Part shown: one piece after another, positions 1-5,882 of the stretch
How positions within the stretch are numbered: the first letter of the stretch is position 1
How the letters are laid out: the number at the start of each line of letters is the position of its first letter
Source of the DNA: Saliniplasma sp051745305
GTDB taxonomy: Archaea; Thermoplasmatota; Thermoplasmata; Halarchaeoplasmatales; Halarchaeoplasmataceae
Direction: 5' to 3'
Assembly: GCA_051745305.1 (NCBI GenBank)
Contig: JBNJDY010000064.1
Span: 1 to 8,486 of the forward strand
DNA length: 8,486 nt
The notes under the pieces: generated by a model
Database searches by the model: none
What the model saw: the letters and a program-made list of their open reading frames with translations, nothing else
Told to the model about the DNA's origin: nothing
Translations under genes and position numbers: made by a program

Positions 1-1
1 T

Positions 2-1222
2 CCTCCCGGAGAACCCATGGTGATCGAAAATGAGAAGGCTTTCGAACTCGGTTTCGAATACAATCTTCTACACGATAGGAAGATCGCTAATAGAGTGGAC
101 GATTCTCTCATAAGAGCACACGGAGATGACCTGGCGATAATTCGCAGGTCTAGGGGTTACGTGCCAGAATATCTGAATTTTTTAGATGGTAAAGTCATGG
201 CTGCAGGTGCAGATCAAAGCGGTTGTGTAGCATTTTCTAGGGATGGAAAGATCTATCCAAGCCAGTATCTTGGAGACCTGGATTCCTACGGAGCGTCACA
301 ATTTTACAAAGAAGCCGCTGATCATTTAAGTGCCATACTCGGAATCGATGAAGTTCGTGGAGTTGGGGTTGATCTTCATCCTAAATATCGTAGTAGAAAA
401 TTAGGTATCGAATATGCTAAAAAATTCGACTGCGATCATTTCGGAATCCAACATCACTGGGCCCACGGAGCTTCGCTTCTTTTAGAACACGACCTCGATG
501 AGATTGTCAGCATAAGCGTTGATGGGACTGGGTACGGAACTGATGGAAACATATGGGGAGGGGAAGTACTGTACTGTACAGGAGAAGATTTCGAACGTAC
601 AGCACACCTTGAGACTTTTTCCCTGTTGGGAGGTGGAGAAGCTGTGAAAGATCCAAGAAGACTGGTTTTTGCCATACAGCGAAAATTAGGTGTCGACGGG
701 AGTTTCTTCGAAGGCAGGGAATCTGATATACTAGATAAACTCATGGGAAAAAGTGTAGAAACCAGCAGCTTTGGTAGGCTTTTAGATGCCGTTTCTTGTT
801 CTTTAGGTGTTTGCTGTAAGCGGACCTATGAAGGTGAGCCTGCCATGAAATTGGAAAAACTACAGATGGAAGGAGATGATGATATAGATTATGAAGTTGG
901 TTTTAAAAAGGGTAAAATTTTGACCCTAGAACCCTTCCTAGAGATGATGTCTGGTGATGAGAAAAAAGCTGATAAGACCGCATCTTACATTTCTAGAGTT
1001 TCGGAAAAAATTGCTGAAGCTGCAGTCCATACCGCTGAAGAGAAAGATGTTGAACATATCGGTATCTCCGGTGGTGTATCTTATAATAGACCTATAGTCG
1101 AAGGTATTAGAAGTGTTCTAGCCAGAAATGGGTACGAATTAAAGGTCCACAACAAAATACCTAATGGTGACATGGGCGTTCCTTTAGGCCAGGCTTACAT
1201 CGTAGCATATAAATTTCAATAG
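2..1222 (+). CDS. hypF: [NiFe]-hydrogenase maturation carbamoyltransferase HypF, C-terminal part (5' end outside window)
   Basis: HypF uses carbamoyl phosphate and ATP to carbamoylate the C-terminal Cys of HypE, the first step in making the CN ligands of the [NiFe] site; it is cytosolic. The frame is open to the left edge and reads PPGEPMVIENE, the end of the YrdC-like domain, so the ATG at 17 is internal and the acylphosphatase, zinc-finger and most of the YrdC region lie outside. Counting from that Met, the Kae1-like carbamoyltransferase domain shows RRSRGYVP (43-50), VDLHP (118-122), the metal site QHHWAH (145-150), DGTGYGTDGNIWGGE (169-183), TYEGEPAMKLE (270-280), SGGVSYN (351-357) and PNGDMGVPLGQA (382-393). 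The HypF/Kae1 His ligands are kept although the middle of the usual HHHAH is Trp. The PxGDxG ending is the form I associate with archaeal HypF. No other hyp gene or hydrogenase subunit is visible. Confidence 0.95.
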   Translation, partial: PPGEPMVIENEKAFELGFEYNLLHDRKIANRVDDSLIRAHGDDLAIIRRSRGYVPEYLNFLDGKVMAAGADQSGCVAFSRDGKIYPSQYLGDLDSYGASQFYKEAADHLSAILGIDEVRGVGVDLHPKYRSRKLGIEYAKKFDCDHFGIQHHWAHGASLLLEHDLDEIVSISVDGTGYGTDGNIWGGEVLYCTGEDFERTAHLETFSLLGGGEAVKDPRRLVFAIQRKLGVDGSFFEGRESDILDKLMGKSVETSSFGRLLDAVSCSLGVCCKRTYEGEPAMKLEKLQMEGDDDIDYEVGFKKGKILTLEPFLEMMSGDEKKADKTASYISRVSEKIAEAAVHTAEEKDVEHIGISGGVSYNRPIVEGIRSVLARNGYELKVHNKIPNGDMGVPLGQAYIVAYKFQ

Positions 1223-1226
1223 ACAG

Positions 1227-1250
1227 ACATCAAATTAAACATCAAATTAA
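1227..1250 (+). repeat. perfect 12-bp tandem direct repeat upstream of the DUF389 promoter
   Basis: The unit acatcaaattaa occurs twice, head to tail with no spacer (1227-1238 and 1239-1250). It ends directly against the TATA-like stretch of the downstream gene and begins 5 bases after the hypF stop. Tandem sites beside BRE/TATA are a common layout for archaeal regulators, but a simple replication duplication in AT-rich DNA would look the same. Confidence 0.7.
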
Positions 1251-1270
1251 TATAGATATAATATATATCC
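1251..1270 (+). promoter_or_regulatory. TATA-type promoter of the DUF389 gene
   Basis: An uninterrupted A/T stretch (tatagatataatatatat) lies between the tandem repeat and the DUF389 gene. Its centre is about 28 bases before the ATG at 1290, so transcription would start only a few bases ahead of the codon. No good Shine-Dalgarno sequence precedes the ATG (gagactgaag is weak), which fits a nearly leaderless message. This suggests that the gene is transcribed separately from hypF. Confidence 0.5.
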
Positions 1271-1289
1271 CATAATTGAGAGACTGAAG

Positions 1290-2300
1290 ATGCTTCGATT
1301 GATCGAGATGCTGATACCCGAGGAGAAAAAGACCGATGCCGAAACTCTTTTAGAAGACGATAGTAAGGTCTTCGATTTTTGGTTTGGTAAAGTATCCGAG
1401 AAAAAGGTTCAGATAAAATTATTAGTTGATGCCGAGAAGAATCAGACTGTTATCGATAAACTTGAAGACAATTTTGGTAGCTATGAAGGATTTAGATTGC
1501 TGATGTTCGACGTTCAGGCCAGCTTACCAATTCAGGAATCAGAAAAAGAAGAATCTAAACAAGAAAAAAAGGAAGAGGAAGGTAAAGAAACTAAAGGTGT
1601 AAGCAGGGAAGAACTTTACAACTCGGCTATCGATGAAGTGAAATTATCTTCAGTTTATATTCTTTTGATAGGACTTTCCGCTATAGTAGCATCCATCGGA
1701 GTTTTGAGGAGTGACGTTGCAGTAATAATCGGCGCCATGGTGATCGCCCCGATGCTCGGTCCTAATGCTGGACTATCATTAGCCACTACTTTAGCAGATT
1801 TTACACTTGCTAAAAGGGCCCTTAAAGCCAATTTATTCGGAATAGCCCTCGGATTCGTAATCGCTGTTATTTTGGGACTGTTTTTGACCACGGACCCAAC
1901 CACATCTACCGAGATAATGGCCAGGACCAATGTAGGTTACGGAGATGTGGCTCTTGCCCTAGCCGCAGGTAGTGCCGGTGCTCTAGCTTATACTAGAGGT
2001 ATATCAGCTACTTTGATTGGGGTCATGGTAGCTATCGCTTTAGTTCCGACTTTAGTAGCATCTGGTCTATTACTGGGCTCGGGTCACTATTCATTATCGT
2101 TTCTAGCAATGATGTTATTTTTGATCAATCTGATCTGCATCAATTTATCTGGAGTGTTAACCTTTATCGCCCAGGGTATAGAACCTAGTACATGGTGGGA
2201 AACAAAGAAGGCTAAAAGATTGACCAGAGATGCCTTGATCATATGGTTAGCTTTATTAGCAGTCTTGATAGCAGTTATCTATTACATGAGTATCAGTTAA
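1290..2300 (+). CDS. DUF389 / TIGR00341 family integral membrane protein
   Basis: Membrane protein of unknown function, 336 aa. Residues 1-80 form a soluble alpha/beta domain (LRLIEMLIPEE at the start is typical of the family). Residues 81-104 are a highly charged Lys/Glu linker. Seven hydrophobic segments follow, at about 121-139, 143-165, 181-200, 219-236, 238-262, 269-296 and 314-334. The family signature IIGAMVIAPMLGP spans the second segment, and the Gly/Ala-rich fourth and fifth segments end in VALVPT-like IALVPTL. The ATG at 1290 fits both the family start and the promoter spacing. No signal peptide is visible and the soluble domain is probably cytoplasmic. There is no partner gene on the same strand after it. 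The substrate, if it is a transporter, cannot be read from the sequence. Confidence 0.9.
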   Translation: MLRLIEMLIPEEKKTDAETLLEDDSKVFDFWFGKVSEKKVQIKLLVDAEKNQTVIDKLEDNFGSYEGFRLLMFDVQASLPIQESEKEESKQEKKEEEGKETKGVSREELYNSAIDEVKLSSVYILLIGLSAIVASIGVLRSDVAVIIGAMVIAPMLGPNAGLSLATTLADFTLAKRALKANLFGIALGFVIAVILGLFLTTDPTTSTEIMARTNVGYGDVALALAAGSAGALAYTRGISATLIGVMVAIALVPTLVASGLLLGSGHYSLSFLAMMLFLINLICINLSGVLTFIAQGIEPSTWWETKKAKRLTRDALIIWLALLAVLIAVIYYMSIS

Positions 2301-2310
2301 AAGCCTGTTA

Positions 2311-2324
2311 AAAAAAAGAAAAAA
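2311..2324 (-). terminator. oligo-T terminator of the candidate small RNA
   Basis: On the minus strand this reads six T, one C, seven T, immediately after the closing C run of the GC-rich hairpin. Archaeal RNA polymerase terminates at such T tracts. In the opposite (plus) direction the stretch is only A-rich and would not terminate the DUF389 message. Confidence 0.6.
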
Positions 2325-2396
2325 GGGGAGGGCTAGGTCGGGAAGGATGGTGGGATGGGATGCACTCTAACCTACTAGCCCCGGTTTTCCCCAATA
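2325..2396 (-). ncRNA. candidate small structured RNA gene (unrecognised family)
   Basis: I do not recognise this RNA. It is a GC-rich island of about 68 bases in a very AT-rich gap. Read on the minus strand it begins GGGGAAAACCGGGGCTAG and ends CTAGCCCTCCCC before a T tract. The 7-bp stem GGGCTAG/CTAGCCC (plus strand 2330-2336 with 2375-2381) is closed by GGGG/CCCC (2325-2328 with 2389-2392). A competing register pairs TAGGTT with GACCTA inside GGGC/GCCC. The loop is C-rich, with ATCCC twice and CCATCC. A TATA box centred near 2420 predicts initiation at about 2393-2396, just at the first G run. The outline GGGCTAGTAGGTTAG recalls a tRNA 5' end, but the stem-to-stem length is about 52 bases and there is no T-arm, so it is not a tRNA. 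It could instead be only a bidirectional terminator-like hairpin between convergent genes. Confidence 0.5.
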
Positions 2397-2415
2397 CAAA
2401 AATTCTCACGGATTA

Positions 2416-2430
2416 ATTTATATTTTGCGG
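2416..2430 (-). promoter_or_regulatory. BRE/TATA promoter of the candidate small RNA
   Basis: On the minus strand this reads CCGCAAAATATAAAT: a purine/A-rich BRE-like part followed by ATATAAAT. The distance from the TATA centre to the first G run of the hairpin is about 27 bases, the usual archaeal TATA-to-start spacing. There is no open reading frame downstream, which is why an RNA gene is favoured. Confidence 0.5.
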
Positions 2431-2433
2431 TAA

Positions 2434-2455
2434 AATTGTTGATATTTTTACAATT
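2434..2455. repeat. inverted repeat abutting the small-RNA promoter
   Basis: AATTGT at 2434-2439 is matched by ACAATT at 2450-2455, with a 10-base A/T spacer. It lies directly upstream of the BRE of the minus-strand promoter, where an activator or repressor could bind. The region is so AT-rich that chance is a real alternative. Confidence 0.35.
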
Positions 2456-2528
2456 GTTTTAAATAGTTATCTTTAAACCGACGAAAACATACCTTATTAA
2501 TCCCATATTATATAGTATATTTAAATAA

Positions 2529-2551
2529 TTAAAAAATAAAAAAAGTAAAAA
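2529..2551 (-). terminator. T-rich terminator after radA
   Basis: On the minus strand, T5, T7 and T6 runs separated by one or two bases begin 38 bases beyond the radA stop codon. This is the expected form of an archaeal intrinsic terminator, and it separates radA transcription from the small-RNA promoter further on. Confidence 0.6.
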
Positions 2552-2588
2552 TGGTGTCCAGATACTTTTAAAAACTCAAATCCTAAGC

Positions 2589-3542
2589 TTAACCCAAGAC
2601 TCCTCCTTCCTCTAACCGTATGACAGCCTCACCTTCAGGCATGTTAGGTGAATCGACCAGTCTTGCGATCCTTTTATTGCCTTTTGATTTCCTCAGATAG
2701 ATCCTAAACGTAGCTGTGTGCCCAAGTATATTTCCACCAATCGGTTTGGTCGGATCGCCAAAGAATTGGTCTGGATTTGATGTAACTTGATTAGTAACTA
2801 TTATCGCGGCATTGTGCCTATCTGCAAATTTGAGTAACTTGTGTAGATGTTTATTCAATGTCTGCTGCCTCTCAGCTAGTGCTCCTCTACCTACGTACTC
2901 GGCCCTGAAATGAGAAGTTAACGAGTCAACTATCAAAAGTCTGATAGGGCTATCCTCACCCATCTCTAAGGCTTTATCAGCTAAGAGCATTTGATGGTGT
3001 GTGTTGAAAGCCCGGGCGATGTGGATTTTAGGTAATACCTCTTGAGGATCTATATCATGATATTCCGCGATTTGAATTATCCTCTCAGGCCTAAAACTGT
3101 TCTCAGTATCGATTATCACGACTTCGCCTTCTAAACCACCCTCATCAACAGGTTGTGTGGCATTCACAGATAACTGGTGGGCTAACTGAGTCTTACCAGA
3201 GCCGAATTCACCATAAAATTCCGTGATAGAACGGGTCTCTATCCCTCCACCTAAAAGGTTATCGAAGGATTCTGCTCCAGTCGATAGTTTTCCAATTTCT
3301 TTTCTTTTCTGTAGTACTTGGTCGCCTGTTTCGAACCCACCGATGTCTGCAGCCTTTTTAGCAGCGTTAATGATCTTCCCTGCCGTTGCCTCGCCTATCT
3401 CTGCGACGTCGGCGAGTACACGTGGGGATTCAACCGCTATGGCCATCAGGTCTTTGTAACCTGCATCCATGAGCTTCTCTGCAGTTGCGGGTCCTACTCC
3501 TGGCAACTCTTTTATTTCTTCTTCGCTCATTTTATCGACCAT
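2589..3542 (-). CDS. radA: DNA repair and recombination protein RadA
   Basis: RadA is the archaeal RecA/Rad51 recombinase. It forms ATP-dependent filaments on single-stranded DNA and carries out strand exchange. At 317 aa it has normal family length. Residues 8-65 are the helix-hairpin-helix N-terminal domain (ELPGVGPATAEKL, then VAEIGEATAGKI). The polymerisation linker reads GGFETG (68-73). The RecA core has Walker A GEFGSGKT (111-118), IIDTENSF (143-150), Walker B LLIVDS (202-207), the ssDNA-loop region around ERQQTLNKHL, and TNQV (250-253). It ends in the family-typical VIRLEEGGVLG-like tail. The start is uncertain: a second ATG at 3530 gives MSEEEIKEL, is a common RadA beginning, and lies about 27 bases from an upstream A/T element. 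The gene is last in the minus-strand block, 71 bases after archease, and has its own T-rich terminator. Confidence 0.97.
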   Translation of the reverse strand: MVDKMSEEEIKELPGVGPATAEKLMDAGYKDLMAIAVESPRVLADVAEIGEATAGKIINAAKKAADIGGFETGDQVLQKRKEIGKLSTGAESFDNLLGGGIETRSITEFYGEFGSGKTQLAHQLSVNATQPVDEGGLEGEVVIIDTENSFRPERIIQIAEYHDIDPQEVLPKIHIARAFNTHHQMLLADKALEMGEDSPIRLLIVDSLTSHFRAEYVGRGALAERQQTLNKHLHKLLKFADRHNAAIIVTNQVTSNPDQFFGDPTKPIGGNILGHTATFRIYLRKSKGNKRIARLVDSPNMPEGEAVIRLEEGGVLG

Positions 3543-3550
3543 CCTTAGAG

Positions 3551-3566
3551 CCTTTTATGTTATTAA
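3551..3566 (-). promoter_or_regulatory. possible radA promoter
   Basis: On the minus strand TTAATAACATAAAAGG lies 9-24 bases before the ATG at 3542. An ACATAAAA box centred near 3557 would place transcription at about 3531, next to the alternative ATG at 3530. The match to a TATA consensus is only fair. Confidence 0.35.
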
Positions 3567-3595
3567 CCTTTCTTCCGGAGGTGAGTGAAAGTGAA

Positions 3596-3609
3596 TCAAA
3601 TAGATTTGA
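3596..3609. repeat. 14-bp palindrome in the archease-radA gap
   Basis: TCAAAT, a 2-base centre, then ATTTGA, located just after the archease stop and 30-50 bases upstream of the putative radA TATA element. The size and symmetry suit a dimeric regulator. Ten bases of it (ATAGATTTGA on the plus strand) recur in the ribB promoter at 7932-7941. Confidence 0.35.
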
Positions 3610-3613
3610 AAAA

Positions 3614-4024
3614 TCATACATCAAAAATAACTTTGACTTCACCTACTGGGTCAGCCAAAATATCATGGTATGATACCGCTTTTATTTCGGTGAAGAACTT
3701 ATGCTTATCTAAGTCGATCTTTTCCCCTCTTACCGTGGCGTGTAGTTCTTTTATTTCGTTAGAGTTCAAATCGACCTTAAAATCAGAGAATAAAACATCT
3801 TCAACTTCATGAAGATATATCAATTCTGACAAAAAATCCACCAATAGTTCATCCCACTCCTTGCTTTCCAGTTCTACCTTAAATAATTCAGTCTTATTCA
3901 CTTTTCCAATATCAGTCATTATACTTGACATCCCTCTGGCCGCTTCCTGGAAAGCTTCACTTAGATCGTCACCGGTTGCGTGTATCCCAATATCTGCAGT
4001 GTGTTCGATGATCTCATAGGTCAT
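3614..4024 (-). CDS. archease, activator of the RtcB RNA ligase
   Basis: Archease is a small cytosolic protein that stimulates guanylylation and multiple turnover of the RtcB tRNA-splicing ligase and can chaperone tRNA methyltransferases. At 136 aa it has the usual length. Family features are EHTADIGI near the N-terminus (7-14), SEAFQEAARGM (22-32), the acidic middle EWDELLVDFLSELIYL, the conserved EIKAVSYHDI (112-121), and the C-terminal VKVIFDV, whose end supplies part of the calcium/metal site in characterised archeases. The ATG at 4024 gives exactly the family start (MTYEIIEHTAD); a weak GGCTGATC precedes it. It lies 12 bases after the PPC-domain gene, so the two are almost certainly cotranscribed. 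RtcB itself is not in the window. Confidence 0.93.
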   Translation of the reverse strand: MTYEIIEHTADIGIHATGDDLSEAFQEAARGMSSIMTDIGKVNKTELFKVELESKEWDELLVDFLSELIYLHEVEDVLFSDFKVDLNSNEIKELHATVRGEKIDLDKHKFFTEIKAVSYHDILADPVGEVKVIFDV

Positions 4025-4036
4025 TTTGATCAGCCT

Positions 4037-4465
4037 TTACTTGAATGCTAGCAGTGACATATCTCGAACTTCATCGAATTCTTTGATCATCTCGATCTCT
4101 TTGAATACCAGCATCGTGATTTCATTGACATTGAAAACCCGTCCCCCTTTCAAATGTCCACCCTTCACATCGTGATCCGGACCTGAAACTTCAGCATGGA
4201 TATGTATGGATCCATCGGTGGTAAAACTCCCACTTAAAGACAGCAGTTCCATAGGTTCTGTATATTCCTTCCACTCGTATTCTCCGGTTTCACTGTTATA
4301 ATAGCCTAGTTTAAAATCAGTGATCATACCGATCCCAGAAATGATCATAGCACTCCTTTCATCGATTTTTTCCATTATTTCACTCAATGAATCGAATATA
4401 TCTGAACCATCATCCAGCTTAGCAACCAGTATGTTACCTTCCTTATCAAACTGCATATTTATCAT
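4037..4465 (-). CDS. PPC-domain (DUF296) protein, possible DNA-binding protein
   Basis: At 142 aa this is a single PPC (plants and prokaryotes conserved) domain, the fold of plant AT-hook AHL proteins without the AT-hook. Prokaryotic members form trimers, and their function is not established. Visible hallmarks are SGIGMI (43-48) leading into LGYYNSETGEY (53-63), ELLSLSGSF (73-81), and the His-rich core IHIHAEVSGPDHDVKGGHL (87-105). His88, His90, His98 and His104 could hold a metal ion. The domain closes with hydrophobic strands TMLVFKEIEMI. A possible TATA element (4487-4495) lies 26 bases before the ATG at 4465, which supports this start as leaderless; the Met at codon 4 (ATGCAG) is the alternative. 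It stands between the MBL nuclease (34 bases upstream) and archease (12 bases downstream). Regulator and enzyme are both possible roles. Confidence 0.88.
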   Translation of the reverse strand: MINMQFDKEGNILVAKLDDGSDIFDSLSEIMEKIDERSAMIISGIGMITDFKLGYYNSETGEYEWKEYTEPMELLSLSGSFTTDGSIHIHAEVSGPDHDVKGGHLKGGRVFNVNEITMLVFKEIEMIKEFDEVRDMSLLAFK

Positions 4466-4486
4466 ATATGTAATAACATCTAGGGG

Positions 4487-4495
4487 TTAATAATA
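4487..4495 (-). promoter_or_regulatory. possible TATA element for the PPC-archease pair
   Basis: On the minus strand this reads TATTATTAA, centred 26 bases before the ATG at 4465, the same spacing as the clearer promoters in the window. It sits in a 34-base gap within an otherwise tight gene block, so it may be an internal promoter or chance A/T sequence. Confidence 0.3.
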
Positions 4496-4499
4496 GTAG

Positions 4500-5465
4500 T
4501 CATTTCTTTAGCGGTTCGGCATCGATGCCTAGCTCTTTTTCGACAACCTCTGCGAACTCCTTATCACTGCCGTGGACTGTTAAAACATTAGAGGGATCGC
4601 AGCCCTCGATAAATTTCAAGAGTTCATCAAACCCAGCGTGATCGGAAAATGGGAATTGAGCATCGATATCCATGGAGTTGAAATATGGGAAAAAGGCACA
4701 CCAGCCGGAAAGGTAAGCGGAGGAACCGTTCTTTTTCCTAGCTATACGGGCTATATCGCCAATTGGTCTCTTTATCTCACCCGGTGGTACTACTGCGGTA
4801 AAATTACCTTCGAAACCATCGGGTAACTGGTATTCTAAACCCTGGTCATACTTGTTATAAACATCACACAGTTCCGCGATATCTTCTGTAACATATGGAA
4901 CTTCACCCAGTTCATTCAGCAGTGCTATAACCTCCTGCGCTTTACCGAATTTATATGCACCGAAAACCACGGGACCCTCATCAAGTTGCTGCCTTGTCCA
5001 TGCGATGAAATCATCTGTGACTCCATCTTTGTTAGGTAACCTATAACTGGGCTTTCCGTAAGTAGATTCGATAATTAAGGTTTCACAATCGTAGGGTGCA
5101 GCTCTCTTGCAGGTTCTTCCTCCATAGGGATTGAAATCACCAGTGTATAAAACATCCTCCACTTTGACCATAGATGAACCAAAAACATGACCTGCTGGAT
5201 ATAACGTAACTTGGAATCCTCCTATTTCTGTGGGAGTTGCATAATGCATCCCTTTGCCCCTCTTCTCGCCCTTCCTTACTTCTAAAATATCTAAAGTTGG
5301 GATGGTCATGTACGCATCTTTAACTAAATGATCTAAATGACCATGTGTAACCACTCCGACTTCACTCTGCCTAGTCGGGTCCAATATTATCTTCTTCTTT
5401 CCATCCTTTAAACATATTCCGCTTTCGTACTTGATTTCCATATCCATCCTTCCAATCTCGATCAT
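4500..5465 (-). CDS. beta-CASP/MBL-fold nuclease, mRNA 3'-processing factor or SNM1-like exonuclease
   Basis: A predicted zinc-dependent nuclease of the metallo-beta-lactamase superfamily. The metal motifs are all present: HGHLDH (41-46), PAGHVFGS with His93, YTGDF with Asp110, ESTYG (133-137), and FSDHAGF with His276. The segment between about 138 and 252, containing GKAQEVIALL, is the beta-CASP insertion found in nucleic-acid-processing members. SGW (253-255) and VLTVHG (295-300) complete it. At 321 aa it is much shorter than archaeal CPSF1 or RNase J and carries no KH domains. It resembles the compact YSH1-like group and the DNA-ligase-associated exonucleases, so RNA and DNA are both possible substrates. 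Its ATG overlaps the stop of the zinc-ribbon gene (ATGA). The ATG at 5441, preceded by GGAAGGATGG and giving MEIKYESG, is a strong alternative start. Confidence 0.88.
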   Translation of the reverse strand: MIEIGRMDMEIKYESGICLKDGKKKIILDPTRQSEVGVVTHGHLDHLVKDAYMTIPTLDILEVRKGEKRGKGMHYATPTEIGGFQVTLYPAGHVFGSSMVKVEDVLYTGDFNPYGGRTCKRAAPYDCETLIIESTYGKPSYRLPNKDGVTDDFIAWTRQQLDEGPVVFGAYKFGKAQEVIALLNELGEVPYVTEDIAELCDVYNKYDQGLEYQLPDGFEGNFTAVVPPGEIKRPIGDIARIARKKNGSSAYLSGWCAFFPYFNSMDIDAQFPFSDHAGFDELLKFIEGCDPSNVLTVHGSDKEFAEVVEKELGIDAEPLKK

Positions 5466-5857
5466 TTATCATATTCAAATCTATAACGTGTTGGAATTCT
5501 TTTTTTTAGGGCAGTCCAGTAAGGACATTCAGTGCACTGATAGCCGAGTGTAACAGTTCCTCCGTATATAGTTTCATTCTTCGTCATATTAAGTTTCCCA
5601 TCACAAACCGGACATCTACCTTTGAATTCGCCCCTTTTATCTGCTCTCCGAGCTTCAATTTTTGTATTTATGAAAGAAGATCTCACCGCTATTTTCCGGA
5701 TCCTTGGTCTACTAACGGTATAATCTGGATCCTTGATATGAAGTTCCTTGATAACCAATTGTCTCAGCTTGTTGAGAGAATTTATGCCTTTGGTCCGTTT
5801 CATCACGTTCTCTAGTGCATCCCTTATCTCATCGTCGTCCGGTATGGAATAGGGCAT
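5462..5857 (-). CDS. conserved archaeal zinc-ribbon protein of unknown function
   Basis: I cannot assign a function. A TTG codon immediately precedes the ATG at 5857, but this ATG is the better start: it lies about 28 bases after a TATA box and gives MPYSIPDDDEI, 131 aa. Residues 6-65 look like a helical, possibly winged-helix region, with basic patches at PRIRKIAVR and KIEARRADKR. A four-Cys zinc ribbon follows, CPVC (82-85) and CTEC (108-111), with the strand signature NETIYGGTVTLGYQC between the knuckles. The tail KKRIPTRYRFEY is basic. The architecture suggests nucleic-acid or ribonucleoprotein binding. The stop codon shares four bases with the start of the MBL nuclease, so the two proteins are translationally coupled and may act together. 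Confidence 0.75.
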   Translation of the reverse strand: MPYSIPDDDEIRDALENVMKRTKGINSLNKLRQLVIKELHIKDPDYTVSRPRIRKIAVRSSFINTKIEARRADKRGEFKGRCPVCDGKLNMTKNETIYGGTVTLGYQCTECPYWTALKKRIPTRYRFEYDK

Positions 5858-5882
5858 CAAACGGGTATAGAAGGAAAGTTAC

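Noticed and set aside
454..744. Minus-strand open frame opposite hypF
   Set aside because: Ser/Pro-rich low-complexity protein lying wholly antisense to conserved HypF motifs; no ribosome site; a shadow frame.
1655..1930. Minus-strand open frame opposite the DUF389 membrane helices
   Set aside because: Its composition mirrors the helices on the other strand; no promoter or family features.
2330..2381. tRNA-like reading of the GC-rich element (GGGCTAGTAGGTTAG start)
   Set aside because: Only about 52 bases from stem to stem, no T-arm consensus, no anticodon arm that folds; not a tRNA.
2456..2528. Second TATA-like sequence (minus strand near 2506-2520) upstream of the small RNA
   Set aside because: The stretch is almost pure A/T and the only frame after it is five codons long; no gene or structure to support it.
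3485..3812. Plus-strand frames across the radA start and antisense to archease
   Set aside because: Not annotated as genes because archease is clearly the coding strand; the only support is one good Shine-Dalgarno, reported as a finding instead.
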